A stretch of 64,000 nt of DNA from Grammothele lineata (Eukaryota; Basidiomycota; Agaricomycetes; Polyporales; Polyporaceae): positions 186,001 through 250,000 of the forward strand of contig NDFF03000394.1 of assembly GCA_002150815.3 (NCBI GenBank). The letters are read 5' to 3'. Numbering within the stretch: position 1 is the stretch's first letter; every line of letters begins with the position of its first letter. Below, in pieces: positions 1 through 11,961 of this stretch. The notes under the pieces were generated by a model that saw only the letters and a program-made list of their open reading frames with translations, searched no databases and had not been told where the DNA came from. Both the position numbers and the translations under genes were made by a program.

Positions 1-2689
1 CTCGCCCTCGCCCTCTGTGGACCTACAAGGGGCGATTGCGCGGCGAGAGGATGCAGCCGTCCTCACGTACGATGATCGAGACCAGAGGCGAAGGGCCGAC
101 CGCACCGCGTGCCCGGCCCACGCTCGGGACGAAGGCTCGCATTCCCGAGCTTCGCGGCCGCCGTGAGCGTGGCCGATACCTTCCTGGGTGGCTTGGACGC
201 GCGCGCACGCGTTCGCGCTGCTCAAGCTCCACCGCGAGCTTCTGGGCGCGAACGTGTGCGAGGCCGACGGCTGGCCTAGCAGGGCGACAGCCACGCTGCC
301 CCGAGCCTACGAGGGGCGTGGTGCGCGCGGCGGACAGCGCGGTGCGTCCCTCGCACGCTCACGTACAGGACTATTCAGTTTGCGCACATCGTGGCCCGAG
401 GCGCGGTGCGCGCCCCGCACCGCCCTCTACAGCAGCGTCTAGATCTCGTCTGACTAGAAAACGCGCGGCGCTCCGAGCCCGCAAGCCCCCGACGGCGGCG
501 GGCGCGAATGAAACAAGTGAGCAAGTGCTGGTGCGCGGCCTCGCGGCCACGACCTGCGAATGCATCATAGAGCACGCGTTGTAAACACGCGGCATGCGAT
601 CGCTGGTAGAAGTTCCGAGTTAAGAACATACACGCGCGGAAGTCTAACTCTAACAGACGATCAACGCTAGCGTCGTACCTGGGATGCGTATATGCCCTAT
701 TTGGGCGACAATCCTATTGATAAAAGGCACATGTCGGCTGTTTCATTCGATAGCGCAACGCATCAGTAATGCTGAAGCATCGAGGTCCACGACAACAGGG
801 CCTTCGAGACGGCAATATCCCGTTGTTTCCAAGGTCACCACCAAATGGGCTTGCACTCCTCGAGGTTATCATCTCGTGCGCTCTCGACCGTGTGGTCGCG
901 GAGCGCCGAGATTGTTCGCTCAGTAATGGCTTCTACAGGCACTCGCAAACTTCCACCTCTCTGCAGCAGCAGTGCAGACTCGGAGCGAGTTCGGGAGCAT
1001 ACACAGCCAGACCAGGACCCGCGGTACCCTCCTTCACCCCTGACCTCTCAGAGAAAGTTTTCAGAACATGCAGCGGCGAGTCTTGCGGGCGCAGTACCCA
1101 CGCAGGAGCGGCATGGCGACTCCCCGAGGAACGAGCGGCATCTGAGCTTGCGATAGGGCTGCATCCTGCGCGCCGCACTCGATCGCCTCCTGTTTCTTTG
1201 CCGCCGCTGACTTCTCGAGAGCACAGGCAAGTCGAGACGCGCGCGCGCCGCGGCGTCGTCGCCTTCCTCGGCCACTTCCCCCTGCACTCCACCGCGCGCC
1301 GCCGCGGTGAGCTTGGACCGGTTGCAATAGGCCGCCTCCCCGGGCCTTCCCCGGGATCCAGGGTCGCGCGCGCGATCGGCCGTGCAGGGTTGTAGGGCGC
1401 GACGCATCTCGTGGTGGCAAGACAGAGCAGCCTGAGACGGGAAGAAGCGCAAGGCATCGAGATAACCTGGCCCCCACGAGCGTGCCGGGCGGCGCACCTC
1501 TCCTCCTGTCTTCGCTGCGTCTTTTTACCTCATGAGCGCGTAAAGGGCGGCGTCACAGGCACGCTGCCCCCCGTCGACGGCGGAGGAGCTGGGGAACGGA
1601 AGGGCGGGGAGAGGCCTTCTGGGCTGACCGGCACGGGCCGTGGTCGGGGGAAGCGCTCGCCATAAGCGCCGTCTCCGGACATGAACGGAACGCACGGAGA
1701 TAGATTCCGCTCAATCGCCTGCAACTGCGGGCTCGTCATGTGCAAAGATGTGGCCGAGAAATATTGCCAGTGGGCCCTGGCGATCGCCCGATTGTCCAGA
1801 TATCCGGATGCGCCCAAGCTTTTGGCATTGAGCGCGAGACGAGTCTGCGGGAAGTGCCATAATTATGAGTGTGGCTCTCGGAATCACGATGGAGAGGCGT
1901 ACGCAGTAGAAAGAAGTGTTCTTTTGTAAAAACCGCAGGCCAGAACCCGCCGGATCCTGCGTCGGGGGCTTAATGCGGCAGATAGCCAGAGGCGCGCCGG
2001 GCGCATATGAAGCAAGCGGGGAGATGGGCGGGAGCAAGCCGTTCATTGTACGAAATCCGGAAAGATCGCAGTGCAGACAAACGCCATGGCCGTCGGTGCG
2101 GGGCGCACTTTAGAGCTTCGAAGGGGGACGGGCGTGCCTCGTACGTCATGATCGATCCACCGATACTCCCGGAGGGAAACCCCCATGACCGCGACAATCG
2201 CTTATCCGGCTTTCATATACGACGAGCCGGGCTCGAGGTGCGCTTCGAAATATGCCGAGCCTTCAGGGCCGGGGAGAGAGGTTGCCAAGGCGGGAGGAGG
2301 TCGGCCACACTTTGACCCTGCTTCTCCAAGATAGGCAACCGTTCAAGAACAGTTGGGAGGCGCTTGCATGGAATGTGGCCGAGGTCTGCAGCATGTTCCG
2401 CTTCTCCGCCCGGTGACTTCGAAGAGACCGTGTGGCGAGCCAGAAGACATATGAGCGACCCTAGTCGTAAAGCAGTTAGCATTTAGTCAGGCGGCGTTCT
2501 CTTACGCCTCGATGTTTCATTATAGCCCTTCGCCGTAATTGCGGATGGCCACGCCGATCAAACTTGCAACGAGTGAATGTCCGATGAATTATGTGATACG
2601 TAGGGTACTGCAATAGCATACGTCAGCGACCGCGCACGCGGTAGAGTGAGGGTCAGATAGTACCTGTTGTACAGATGTGGCCCTTCCAT
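1..2689. other. Left-edge region without a supportable gene
   Basis: This 2.7 kb stretch lies downstream of the minus-strand chitinase. The first 1.6 kb is GC-rich and has long overlapping open frames in several phases, as expected from composition alone. None of their translations shows a recognisable domain, signal peptide or conserved motif, and they do not join across plausible introns. I see no tRNA, repeat array or transposon ends. It may hold a decayed element or the 3' part of a gene outside the window, but the sequence does not let me choose. Confidence 0.5.
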
Positions 2690-4476
2690 TTACGGCATGC
2701 CAGCACGCATGTTATCGTACTGGCTGCCTTCATATTGCAGCCAGTTCGGACTCCGATCAAGCTCACCCATGGCCTCCTTCACCACAGCCACCAGGCTATG
2801 TCCTGGCTGTGGCTCCTTGCCCGGTCCGCCTTCCATTCCGTCACGCGGTGATCCCTTGTCGCCGCTTAGCTCCCAGAACATGCTCCCCCGAAGACCCTCG
2901 CGCCGGATCCAATCTCCTTTCCATCGAGCGACTTGCTCGGTGTCGAAGCTGATCATTTCCTTCTTGTTGTAGTCGTACGTCCAGCTTGCGCCGAGCTTCT
3001 CATCTTGGAAGACGTAGGCTTCAGGGAGAGGCAAAGCACGGTAATCGTATACGCCTTGCTCCCAACTGCCGGGGCCCATCCCTTGAAACGGGGCACCGGG
3101 GCCGTCGGTGTTCATGAAGCTACGACCGTATAGTGGAATGCCGGTGACGATCTTGCTGCGTGGTACCCCCTTGTGAATGTACCAGTTCACGGCTTGTGAT
3201 ACGCTGATAGGCCCCCCAAACATATTGGCCTGATGGCCTGCTACCTTGTCCCAGGAACCGGCTATATAGGGTACGCGCATAAGAGACCGAGATGAACACT
3301 CCATACGACGCTTGCTCACCGAAGTCATACGCCATCAAGTTCCAGAAGTCGAGGGACTCGTCCATCTCGCGTACGTGAAGTTTGTTGTAATTATCAGGAC
3401 CGCAGGGGGCCGCAATCTTGATGGGTAACGTGAACGGTCAATTCGCTCGGCGCAGTATATGGGGATCCACGTACGGTGAGCAAGAACCTATAATTGGCGC
3501 CCTTTCGACTCGCGTGGGCATCGAGAGCCGCGCGCATCTCGCGGAGCAGGTCGACGTAGCCACGTGCTTGTGCGTCATTCTGTGGGTACTCGTAGTCGAC
3601 GTCGAGCCCGTCGAGCCCGAGATCTTCAAGGAGCCTGATCGAGGACGCAACGAACTTGGAGCGCAGCGCAGGATTGACGACGATAGGATGGAAATGAGGG
3701 GAGTAGGTCCAACCGCCGATCGACAGGAGGACCTTCAGGTGGCGGTTCTGCTTCTTGAGGTTGTAGATTGCCTTGAAGTTGCCGTACAGATTCTTGCCTG
3801 GGTCGTTCCATGAGTCGCCGGGATAGTGTATATCAGTGTCAGCCCATGCGTCGGAGAGTATGACTTCGCCCGATTCGGATTTGACATTAGCAAATGCATA
3901 GAGGATGTGCCTGCGGGGGTGGGGTGTCAGGGCGCGGTGCAATGCAGAGCTTGGGATCTGCATACGCACGTGAGATTGTCGACCGGGATAAGGGACGGTG
4001 GGAACTTCCGCCCGTAGATCCCCCTGCAGGGAAGACCGTGGTATAAGGGTCACGATTGAGGACAAAATAGGTGCTTACCAGTTCACAAAACTAGAAGGAT
4101 GTTCGCTCAATGCGTCGCGACCATATATTCATGACGGGAGTGCTCACTATCCAACGCTGTACTTTCCACCTCCGGACATGACGTCTGTATCGTTTGCTGC
4201 TGATACAGGAGACTCGATTGCGATATCCTCTCCTATATATTCTTGACCTTCGGGTTGTTGCTGTAGGAGTGCCTTCTGTGCGGACCACTCTCCGGATTTA
4301 AAGGCAGCAAAGGAGACACAGAGGATGGTGAGAGAGAAGAGGAGAAGCCTGCGGACAGTGACCAGGCGAGAGCGTACTTTCTGTGGCGGGGGCGGCGGGG
4401 CAGCGTCGGGCTGTGTGTTTGCGGTGTCTTCGGTGTCTGCGGCGGGAACTGGTTCGTACTCGGCGGACGGACTCAT
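2690..4476 (-). CDS. GH18 chitinase with N-terminal membrane anchor
   Basis: Glycoside hydrolase family 18 enzyme, expected to hydrolyse chitin by substrate-assisted catalysis. Exons on the minus strand: 4476-4148, 4090-4079, 4023-3970, 3910-3475, 3416-3320, 3261-2690, giving about 499 residues. All phases fit, and the second exon is only 12 nt. The ATG at 4476 is chosen because no in-frame ATG lies upstream in the exon. The N-terminus has no cleavable signal. A proline-rich cytosolic-type stretch is followed by one hydrophobic segment (LLLFSLTILCVSFAAF) at about residues 45-60, suggesting a type II membrane protein. The GH18 fold follows: a YFVNWGIYGR start, LLSIGGW, the catalytic DGLDVDYEY (DxxDxDxE, Glu present), a later MAYDF, and a C-terminal MFWELSGD. 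The domain is complete. Its probable role is cell-wall remodelling or attack on chitin at the cell surface. It lies 360 bp from the same-strand CBM1 gene, but there is no evidence that they act together. Confidence 0.93.
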
Positions 4477-4836
4477 TGTCTCGTGCACGGCCGGAGTCTT
4501 CGAGACCGATATGGTCAGCACGGACGAGCGCAGTAGGGCCGGCCGGCGTCATAGCTTTCGCACTGCACGTGACTTGGCGCGTCGCGACGCGTCATGCCGT
4601 CCGCAGTGCCGCGCACGGAAACCTGGTGGCACCGAGTGGCAGTCTGCGCGCTGTGCACGCACCGCACGGGCACGGTGGACAAACGTTTTTCTTCCGCTCA
4701 TTAGGGTACGAGTACATAGCACCGCTCCCCCACATCCTCGCCACCATACACACTACCACACCTAACGCCCCCGTAACTCAAGTTCCGGTGGCAGGACCGT
4801 CCGCCGAGCCCTTGTACACTTCGGAGCGAGTCCGCC
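4477..4836. other. Spacer between chitinase and CBM1 genes
   Basis: This 360 bp spacer separates two minus-strand genes. It must hold the 3' end of the CBM1 gene and the promoter and leader of the chitinase. I could not pick out a convincing TATA box or a further reading frame. Confidence 0.6.
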
Positions 4837-5759
4837 TCAGCAGAGGCACGGCAAGTGGAGAGTGGCCATCGAACACGTCGCGCCCGATGGTGTGTCGTTG
4901 CCTGTCTGGAGGTATACGTCGTACACCGACGCATCGCTCGTGGCACATGCGAGGAAGTTGAGCTCCCGCGGCGCAGTCGTAATAATCGTGTCCCCTTCAA
5001 GAGCCCAATCCGTCGTCGTCGCGGTATCGTCCAGGGTGAGCGCCTGGTACGATGCCGTCCCGTTCGTCGCCAGATTCAGGAAGAGCTTGCTCCCGTCCGC
5101 GTTGTTCAGGGAGATCGTGCTTCCGATTGTGAAGTACCCTGACGATGCCTCGGGGCCCAGCACGGGCTTCCCGTCTGGTAGCAAACGTTGCAGAATGATA
5201 GGGGTCAGTCTTCGTCCCGCGATCCTCATTCCCTCCCGATGGTAAAACATCCGGGTCGACAACATGAGGGGGAACGCACCCTGGTTTTGCAAGTAAAAGT
5301 GGTATACCGGCTCCTCCACCGAGCGGATCTGCGATCCCGTCGGTGTGGCTCCACTGGAGGTGGTCGTAGGTTCCTGCGGGACCGTCGGAGTCGTCACCGT
5401 GGTAGTGGTGGGTGGAGCCGTAGTCGAACCGGTGGCCGCCCCGGGGACGCACTGCGAGTAATCTGCCCACGCAGCAACCGTCATTAGCGGGGCTGCGGTG
5501 GGCGACGGGTGACGGAACTCGCGGAAGCCAGGAACGTACAATCATTGAGCACAGTGCAGACAGAACCCGACGCGCACGTCGTGCTTCCTGACCTGCGGTA
5601 ATTCGTCAGGAATGATTGACAAACAGACGAGCAACGCCGAAGCAACGATTCAGTCACTTACCAGCCAACTCCCCCACATTGTCCCCAGACAGGAGACTGA
5701 GCCGACGCCCGTGCAGCGAGGAGGGACAAGCTGAAGCAGACGAGCGTGCTGTAGAACAT
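4837..5759 (-). CDS. Secreted CBM1 protein with uncharacterised C-terminal domain
   Basis: Exons 5759-5662, 5592-5540 and 5462-4837 join in phase to about 258 residues. Residues 1-20 form a signal peptide (MFYSTLVCFSLSLLAARASA). A complete family 1 carbohydrate-binding module follows: WGQCGGVGW, then TTCASGSVC, then DYYSQC. It has four cysteines and the aromatic residues used for cellulose binding. It is split by two introns, so it appears only after splicing. A Thr/Pro-rich linker leads to a domain of about 160 residues beginning near RSVEEPVYHFYLQN and ending in a cysteine-containing tail (SGATCSMATLHLPCLC). I do not recognise catalytic residues in this domain. Similar CBM1-tailed proteins of unknown function are, from memory, common in white-rot fungi. 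It probably acts outside the cell on plant cell walls; a non-catalytic or undescribed activity is possible. Confidence 0.85.
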
Positions 5760-6531
5760 GAGTGATGATGTCGAGGGTGAAGTGTCACCAGCGCATGGCA
5801 ACACGTTATATGACCATCGGAATAAATGTGGGAGAATCTCGACCCAACAATCTTGACCACGCGAGGATGTTCCGCTCATGAACGTCCTAGGGCGAGGCTC
5901 GATTGCGCATAATGAACCCGCGAACCTCGAAACGAGGTCAGGCGGCACGTCTCGGCGTTACTGAAGAAAGGGTGAGTTGACGGAAAACATGCTGCGTCCA
6001 GGCGTATCATGGTGTGACGGATCCACAAGCTAAGTAGGCTGTAGGGTATCGATCGCCGTATGGCAATTGAGTAGATCTCTTGATTAGGCTTCTCAGCCGA
6101 GCTGGGAACTAGCATGAGATCCGCCACGGATAAGGCGTAAAGGTTGGGTTGTAGGTCCATTCTTTAATGCGGGGGAAATCGCGGATCTCAACGGAATGCC
6201 GACGTCATGCGATTTCACAATGCATCCGCATGGCTGCTCGCACCGGAAAATCGGGTTCATGTGCCAGCGAACAGGAAGGGGCTATTCATGGAGTGTAAGC
6301 GAGATACATGGATCAGACTTTGGGCAATGACGGACCTTTACGGATTCCATGAATTGCGGCGAGTATCACAGGGGCACACGGAGAACTTCCTTGCGGCGAA
6401 CCGGGAGCTATACTGTCCAATATTCGGGTCCGGTATCTCGGTGGATAAGTAGTAAGGTCTTCTCCTAGTACAACAAACTAGCGATGCGGTACAACTTGCC
6501 TCTTCCGATATCCGGAAGTCCGTGATCTGTG
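5760..6531. other. Intergenic region upstream of CBM1 gene
   Basis: This stretch of 770 bp separates two minus-strand genes and should contain the CBM1 gene promoter. Open frames here are short and have no recognisable features. I see no RNA gene. Confidence 0.5.
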
Positions 6532-8640
6532 CTAACCCTTAGTTTCCCTCCAGATAGGTGTAAGCGCTTGCGCGACCGTGTTCGCCGCCACTTCCATTGC
6601 CCCGCGGACCTCTTCGTCCGAGATGCTCTTGAGAATACCGCGGGCGCGCCAGCGATCGGGATGGAACCGTTTGTGGCTCTTCTCGACGAAGACCTTGTAG
6701 TCCTGAGTGCGCATATACCGCTGAGCTGCCTCGAAGAACCTTTCGACCTCGCCCCACTCGATGTCCTCCACACGCAGCGTCGCAGGCGACAGCAGCACCG
6801 GCCACGGCACTGTCTCGAAATCGACCGGATTCTCCGGGCTGAACTTTGTCGTGTCGAACGCGTCAGAAAGCGTCTTGTATCGCTCTATGGCGCGCGTAGC
6901 TGTCCATTGACCGTACGACCACCGCTCGCGTTCGCGTTGTCGCCGTTGCTGCCTCTCCCGCTCCACTCGAGCCCGCTCCGCGTGCGCACGGCGCTCAGCT
7001 TCTGCCGCTTCAGCCTCCGCGCGACGACGCGCTTGCCGTTCTTGGGCGGCAGCCTCCTCCTCGCGGCGTCGCTGTGCCTCCTTGCGAGCACGGACGGCGT
7101 CCTCTTCTGCGCGCTCCTTTGCTTGCCGTTCGCGTGCCTTTTGCTCCCAGAGCGGGCGATCTTTCTCTAGCTCCGCAAGCTTTCGTCTTGATTCCTCGAT
7201 GGCGGCGAGACGCTCGGCCTCTTCAGAGTCCAGCGACGGCTGAGGCTCCGTTGTCGTGTTTTCCTCGCAATGACCATTAACACCTGTGCACGTCGCCATC
7301 AGTTATGAAACATTTGCGCTGAACAACTATGCGCACCGTTACTCTGCGAAGGGGGCGGCGTGGGCAGTGGGGTATCTGCGAAAATCTCTCGCCAAAAATC
7401 TTCTTCGCGCTGTTCCCGCAAGGCACGCGTCATCTCGGCCCGGTCGGCCTTGGCCGCTCGACGATCCGCAAGCTTCTTGTTTAGCTCTGCACGCGCAGAT
7501 GTGGGTGAAAGTGTCCGAGCTCTCTTCTTGGGTTTATACTGGTCGTGCGGTGGTGAGCTCCCCTCCGCTTGCTCAGTGGTAGCGAACACTATAAGTATCT
7601 GTGAGCGTGCAATTTACTCGTCAAGTTGGTAAATTCTCACATTTCCGCTTCGTGGTCCCCGTCGCCGTGATGTCGTTGCGTAGAGTGGACTCCGGTGAAG
7701 GCTCATGAGACGGTTCTTGGGAGCTACTATCTTCCATAGTGAGGTCGACAATCTCAGGTGTCGAGGCTCGCGGTCCCGGGCGACCTCCGGTGGCCGATCC
7801 CCCCTGCGCTGCGGGTTTCCTGCGCTTCGCTCTGGCCTGCTCTTCACGATCTTTCTGACGTAGTCTAGTGTGGTCGGAGTGCCGAGGGATCTCATGGCCT
7901 TCCTCGTCGACAACAATTTCTTCAACTTCGTCCTCTTCGTCGGAAGAAGTGAACCCGTCCACATCGACTATGTCCTCTTCAGGGACTGAGCGGAATTTCT
8001 TGCTAGGACCCGCGGACCGCTCCTCATCCACGACAGGAGAGAAGACGCGTCGCTTCTTGGAGTTGGTGGGTAGAGTGCTACCTACGCCGGTCTGATTGAT
8101 GTACATGTGGTCAAACGAGGGGTTCTTGCGCATCACCGTCGGGTGGTCAGGCGCAGCGGGCACAAAGCATTCGTACGCCGGGTCGAGTTTGTATATGTCC
8201 CATTGATCTTCAGAGCAAAGGAAGTAGTCGCTAAGCGAGCGCGAGCACACAGGGGTAACGATTCAGACCTCGCTTGACCACCCGGAGAAAGAAAGAAAGT
8301 TATGTGCTTACCCGCATACATTCACTTTCCTCGGCCACATGCCCTCGTCCTCCACCCCTTGAGCGCGTCGCGCGCGAGGAACAAACCTCCATCTGCTTGG
8401 ACCGCGCGGGGGTGTCTCAATCACTATTCGCCTCGGTCGCGCCGGGTCGGCATCCGGAACGCGCCTCCGCGAGTGGGCGGAGGTACCAGAGGCGGTAAGG
8501 GGGTCAAAGGAGGCGAAGGAGAGAGTCGATCCCGGAAGAGACAGTATGCGCGAGGGTTGAGTGGGATCAAGGATGCCCGGCCTGGCCCCGTCCAGCCGTC
8601 GTAGTGAGTTGCTGCGAGAAGGCCCTGCCGTGAAGGACAT
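6532..8640 (-). CDS. Coiled-coil protein with C-terminal J-domain-like HPD motif
   Basis: Four exons (8640-8312, 8230-7641, 7588-7337, 7283-6532) join with consistent phases to about 640 residues. The N-terminal third is polar and basic, with RRIVIETPPRGPSRW, then acidic clusters (SSDEEDEVEEIVVDEE) and short Lys/Arg-rich stretches that could be nuclear localisation signals. The middle is a long charged coiled coil rich in Glu, Arg and Ala. The C-terminal 110 residues are compact and contain KRFHPDRW, resembling the HPD loop of J domains after a helix, as in a group of basidiomycete proteins I recall without assigned function. A full J domain is not certain. A nuclear scaffold or co-chaperone is one reading, but no function should be assigned. 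It faces the GTPase gene across a 564 bp divergent promoter region. Confidence 0.8.
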
Positions 8641-9204
8641 CTCGCGAAATTCAGAACTTGTTGAGCGCCGTGGTCGGTATGAATAGTTCGCGATATGCTC
8701 CCGATAGGCGGCCTAGAAGGAGCGCGGGATTATGTGTGAACGGGGGTGAAGTTGGCGGATTGAAACGGTGAGGTGGGTGTGGTTGAGGATGAAGAGTATG
8801 TGTTCCGCGGAGAGCTCGCATCCTCGTGGCTTCTCCGCCACCGGCGTAGTTGAGCGCTTCCGAAAAATGACATCACGTGTTTCCCGGCTCCGTGACGCGC
8901 TTCCTCCTCATCTTTTTCCTTCGTACCTGGACAACGGCGGCTCGTATCACGAACGAATAACCCTGAAGAACAATGTTGCTTGCAAAAGCTTATTCGTCTG
9001 GTATAAATCCGCGGTTGTAGCCCGTGGCGTAAGATCCAAGACGGAGCGGCAGAGGCGTGACGAGTCATGGTTGTCAGTTCAGTGACATCCCCCCATTATT
9101 GAAGCTCTGCAGTCAAACGCATGACTTGACTTGACTCGCGCTTCAAGAGCATATAGCGCACTTCTCGTCCGCTCATTCCGCAACACATCTTCACACATCC
9201 CCCC
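8641..9204. promoter_or_regulatory. Divergent promoter region (HPD protein / GTPase)
   Basis: A 564 bp region between two start codons pointing away from each other, so it should carry both promoters. No strong TATA box stands out, and the small open frames here have no recognisable features. Confidence 0.45.
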
Positions 9205-11961
9205 ATGACCAGCTTACGAACATTCCAAACCGAGATAGACGAAATCTCGCACCGCGAGGTGGCGAAGCAGCGCGCGCATGCTACCGCCGAGAGGGCGAAG
9301 GTCGAGAAGGAGGCTGCAGCGAAGAGAAATCCGACGTCGAAGAGCGCGCCTCATCCGCACGCTCGGAAACAGAGCACTGAGGCCGGCATTGAGGCCAACA
9401 TTCCGGCCAAGGAGCCAATAGCAGCCACGCCCACAGTGGCCGGCAACGGAAACGCTGCAGCGTCGTCGGATATCGATGAGCAGCTGCAGGTGAGGTCTCG
9501 ACCTTCGCGATGTGACTCGTTTCCCCCTTCTTCCGGATCGCAGCGTGTGTGTATGCTAACGTGACGCGACCTCGCGCACAGACATTGCTCCTGTCGCAGA
9601 CCCCAGACAAGCTTGACCAAGCCCGGAACTTGATCGCTTCGCTATTAACGCGCAACTTCGGCGAGTACGTGTTCCGAATAGGTTCCCAACCCCCTGCAGC
9701 CAAGGTCTATGCTGGGCAATCTGCTACCGATGCGGACGCATGGCAAGGAGCCTCTCGCACAACTGAAGAGCTTGATGTCATCATTAAGGAGGCGACTACT
9801 TTGGTTGATGAGGTCGGTGGCAAGGTACGCGTTCGTTGCCTTGCCGTGCTCCCCATAACTCGGGGTTGAACAAGTCATGCCTCCAAGACGTCAATACTAT
9901 TCGACAACCGAATAGACCACCCACACGCGGCATTACTATTACGATTACCTCCGCCAGACGTTGCTTCCACTCCAGAGGTCCGATGCGCTGTGGTCGGAAA
10001 TGTAGACAGTGGCAAGTCGACCACATTAGGCGTTCTGACAAGAGGTGCGTGTCCCCAGAAAGACGCGCTCCTATTCAACTTTGACAAACCACTCGTCGCC
10101 CGTAATAGGTCAGTTAGATGACGGGAGAGGGCGTGCGCGAGTGAGCTTATTCCGCCACAAACATGAGATTGAGAGTGGAAGGACCTCTAGTGTGGGCATG
10201 GAGGTGTGCACTACCTCTCGACCCTCTCTGCCACCCAGACCCATTGTTGCAATTCCGCAGATCCTTGGTTTCGGACCTACAGGACAGCCCATTCTTCCGC
10301 AGACGGCTCACTCAAATGACCCTGACGTCATTCGACGAGAGAAGATGGGATGGGAGGAGATATCAATACAGGCCTCGAAGATCATCTCTTTCAGCGGTGG
10401 GCTTGCTTTCCACGAATTCGGCTTATGGCCCGGAACTCATGGCCCCTCCTAGACCTCGCCGGACATGAGCGATATCTGAAGACAACACTGTACGGCTTGA
10501 CCTCTGGGTCTCCATCTTGCGTGATCCTCATTGTGGGAGGCAACGCGGGTTTGATCGGAATGTCGAAAGAGCATCTTGCTATATCATTGGCATTGAGCGT
10601 TCCCGTCGTGGTCTGCATTACCAAGGTAGTGTCGCTCAACGGCATTATTTGCAACGTCCTGATTGTTAATTTATGTAGATCGACATGACTCCGCCAAATA
10701 TTTTGGAGAAGACCGTGGAGCAGGTGTCGAAAATCCTGCGCAGCCCCGGGTGCAGGTCAGCCTAGTCTTCTTCCATTCGGGAGTAGTACTTGTACCTACT
10801 GCCCTGACACAGGAAAACGCCGGTATTTGTCAAGTCCATGGAGTGCGCGGTCGCTGTCTCCCAGACGTTTGGAAAGGAGCGGTGCGTCATCCTCTGTGCG
10901 GTCGGGCGGTCGGCTCATCTACCGGCGCGTTGGTAGATTAGCCCCCGTGTTCCAACTATCGAACGTCACAGGGGAGGGGCTGGACTTCGTACGCCCACAT
11001 ACCTGTGCAGAAAACCGCACGAGGCTAACCTTCCCGTCAACGTTACCCTCCATTAGCTACGAACGTTCCTGAATCTGCTTCCGGCTAGCGAGAGCGATAA
11101 CGAGAAGTTCCTAACCGACCAGCCACTTGAGGTACTGCTACATCTAACTTGGCTTCACCTACGCTTTTCTCATTGCATCGATAGTACTCTATCACTGAGG
11201 TCTACTCTGTGCCCTACGTCGGCACTGTCATCGATGGAATCCTGAATTCCGGCACGGTCAAGGCGGGAGACGCTGTGCTCTTTGGACCCGACTCCAATGG
11301 AAACTTCCATAGCACAGTGATCAAGTCCATTGAACGCAAACGGTACGTCACGTCTCTCCACCCAGATACCTCAGACGGCTCGCGGATGCTGATCATGTGT
11401 ACTAGTGCTAGAGTAGGAAGCGCGGAGGCTGGGCAGTGCGTGTCATTTGCGCTCAAACGCGTGCGGCGCACAGACGTCAGGAAAGGCATGGTACTTGTTC
11501 ACAAGACCGAGACTCCGCCGAAGGCTGTCCGGCAGTTTGAAGGACAGGTACTTATCCTGTAGTACGTGCCTCTCGTTCATCCTTAGAAGGGGATCAGCAT
11601 CTCACGGATACGATAGCCACAATACCACTCTGCAGCGCAATTACCAAGCTATGTTGCATTGCGGGGTACGTATAGCCTTCTCGTGGTATGCGGGTGGGCT
11701 CTGATCGGGGTCTGACCGGCTATGTTCAGGCGGTTCGGCAAACTGTACGAATATTGTCCATGGACCATCCTCAAGGGATCCTACGGACCGGGGATCGTGC
11801 TACAGTCACGTTCGAGTTCATCTCACAACCCGAGTTCATCAAGGAGGGAATGAAGCTTTTATTCAGGGAAGGCAAGACGAAGGTGCGATGGTTGTCTCGA
11901 TCCTTGTCCACAGTCTTACAATAAGCTGCAGGGCCTGGGAGTGATCACACGATTATTATGA
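9205..11961 (+). CDS. GTPBP1/GTPBP2-like translational GTPase
   Basis: A large GTPase of the elongation-factor superfamily, closest in layout to GTPBP1/GTPBP2, a group linked to ribosome rescue or mRNA quality control. The P-loop reads GNVDSGKST (about 10000-10020). GRTSSVGME forms the switch I region, [12 protein letters not shown] the G3 switch II, and CITK followed by ID the G4 box. EF-Tu-like domain 2 and 3 segments follow ([45 protein letters not shown]). About a dozen short introns interrupt it. The last exon ends GLGVITRLL then TGA at 11961. The start is the ATG at 9205. The junction between the N-terminal exon ending near 9824 and the P-loop exon is unresolved, because simple GT-AG choices give the wrong phase; an alternative donor or a missed micro-exon is likely. 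Everything from the P-loop on reads intact. Confidence 0.88.

Noticed and set aside
36..1500. Long overlapping open frames on both strands
   Set aside because: High GC lowers stop frequency; the frames overlap in many phases, are Arg/Ala/Pro-rich and show no domain or splice partners.
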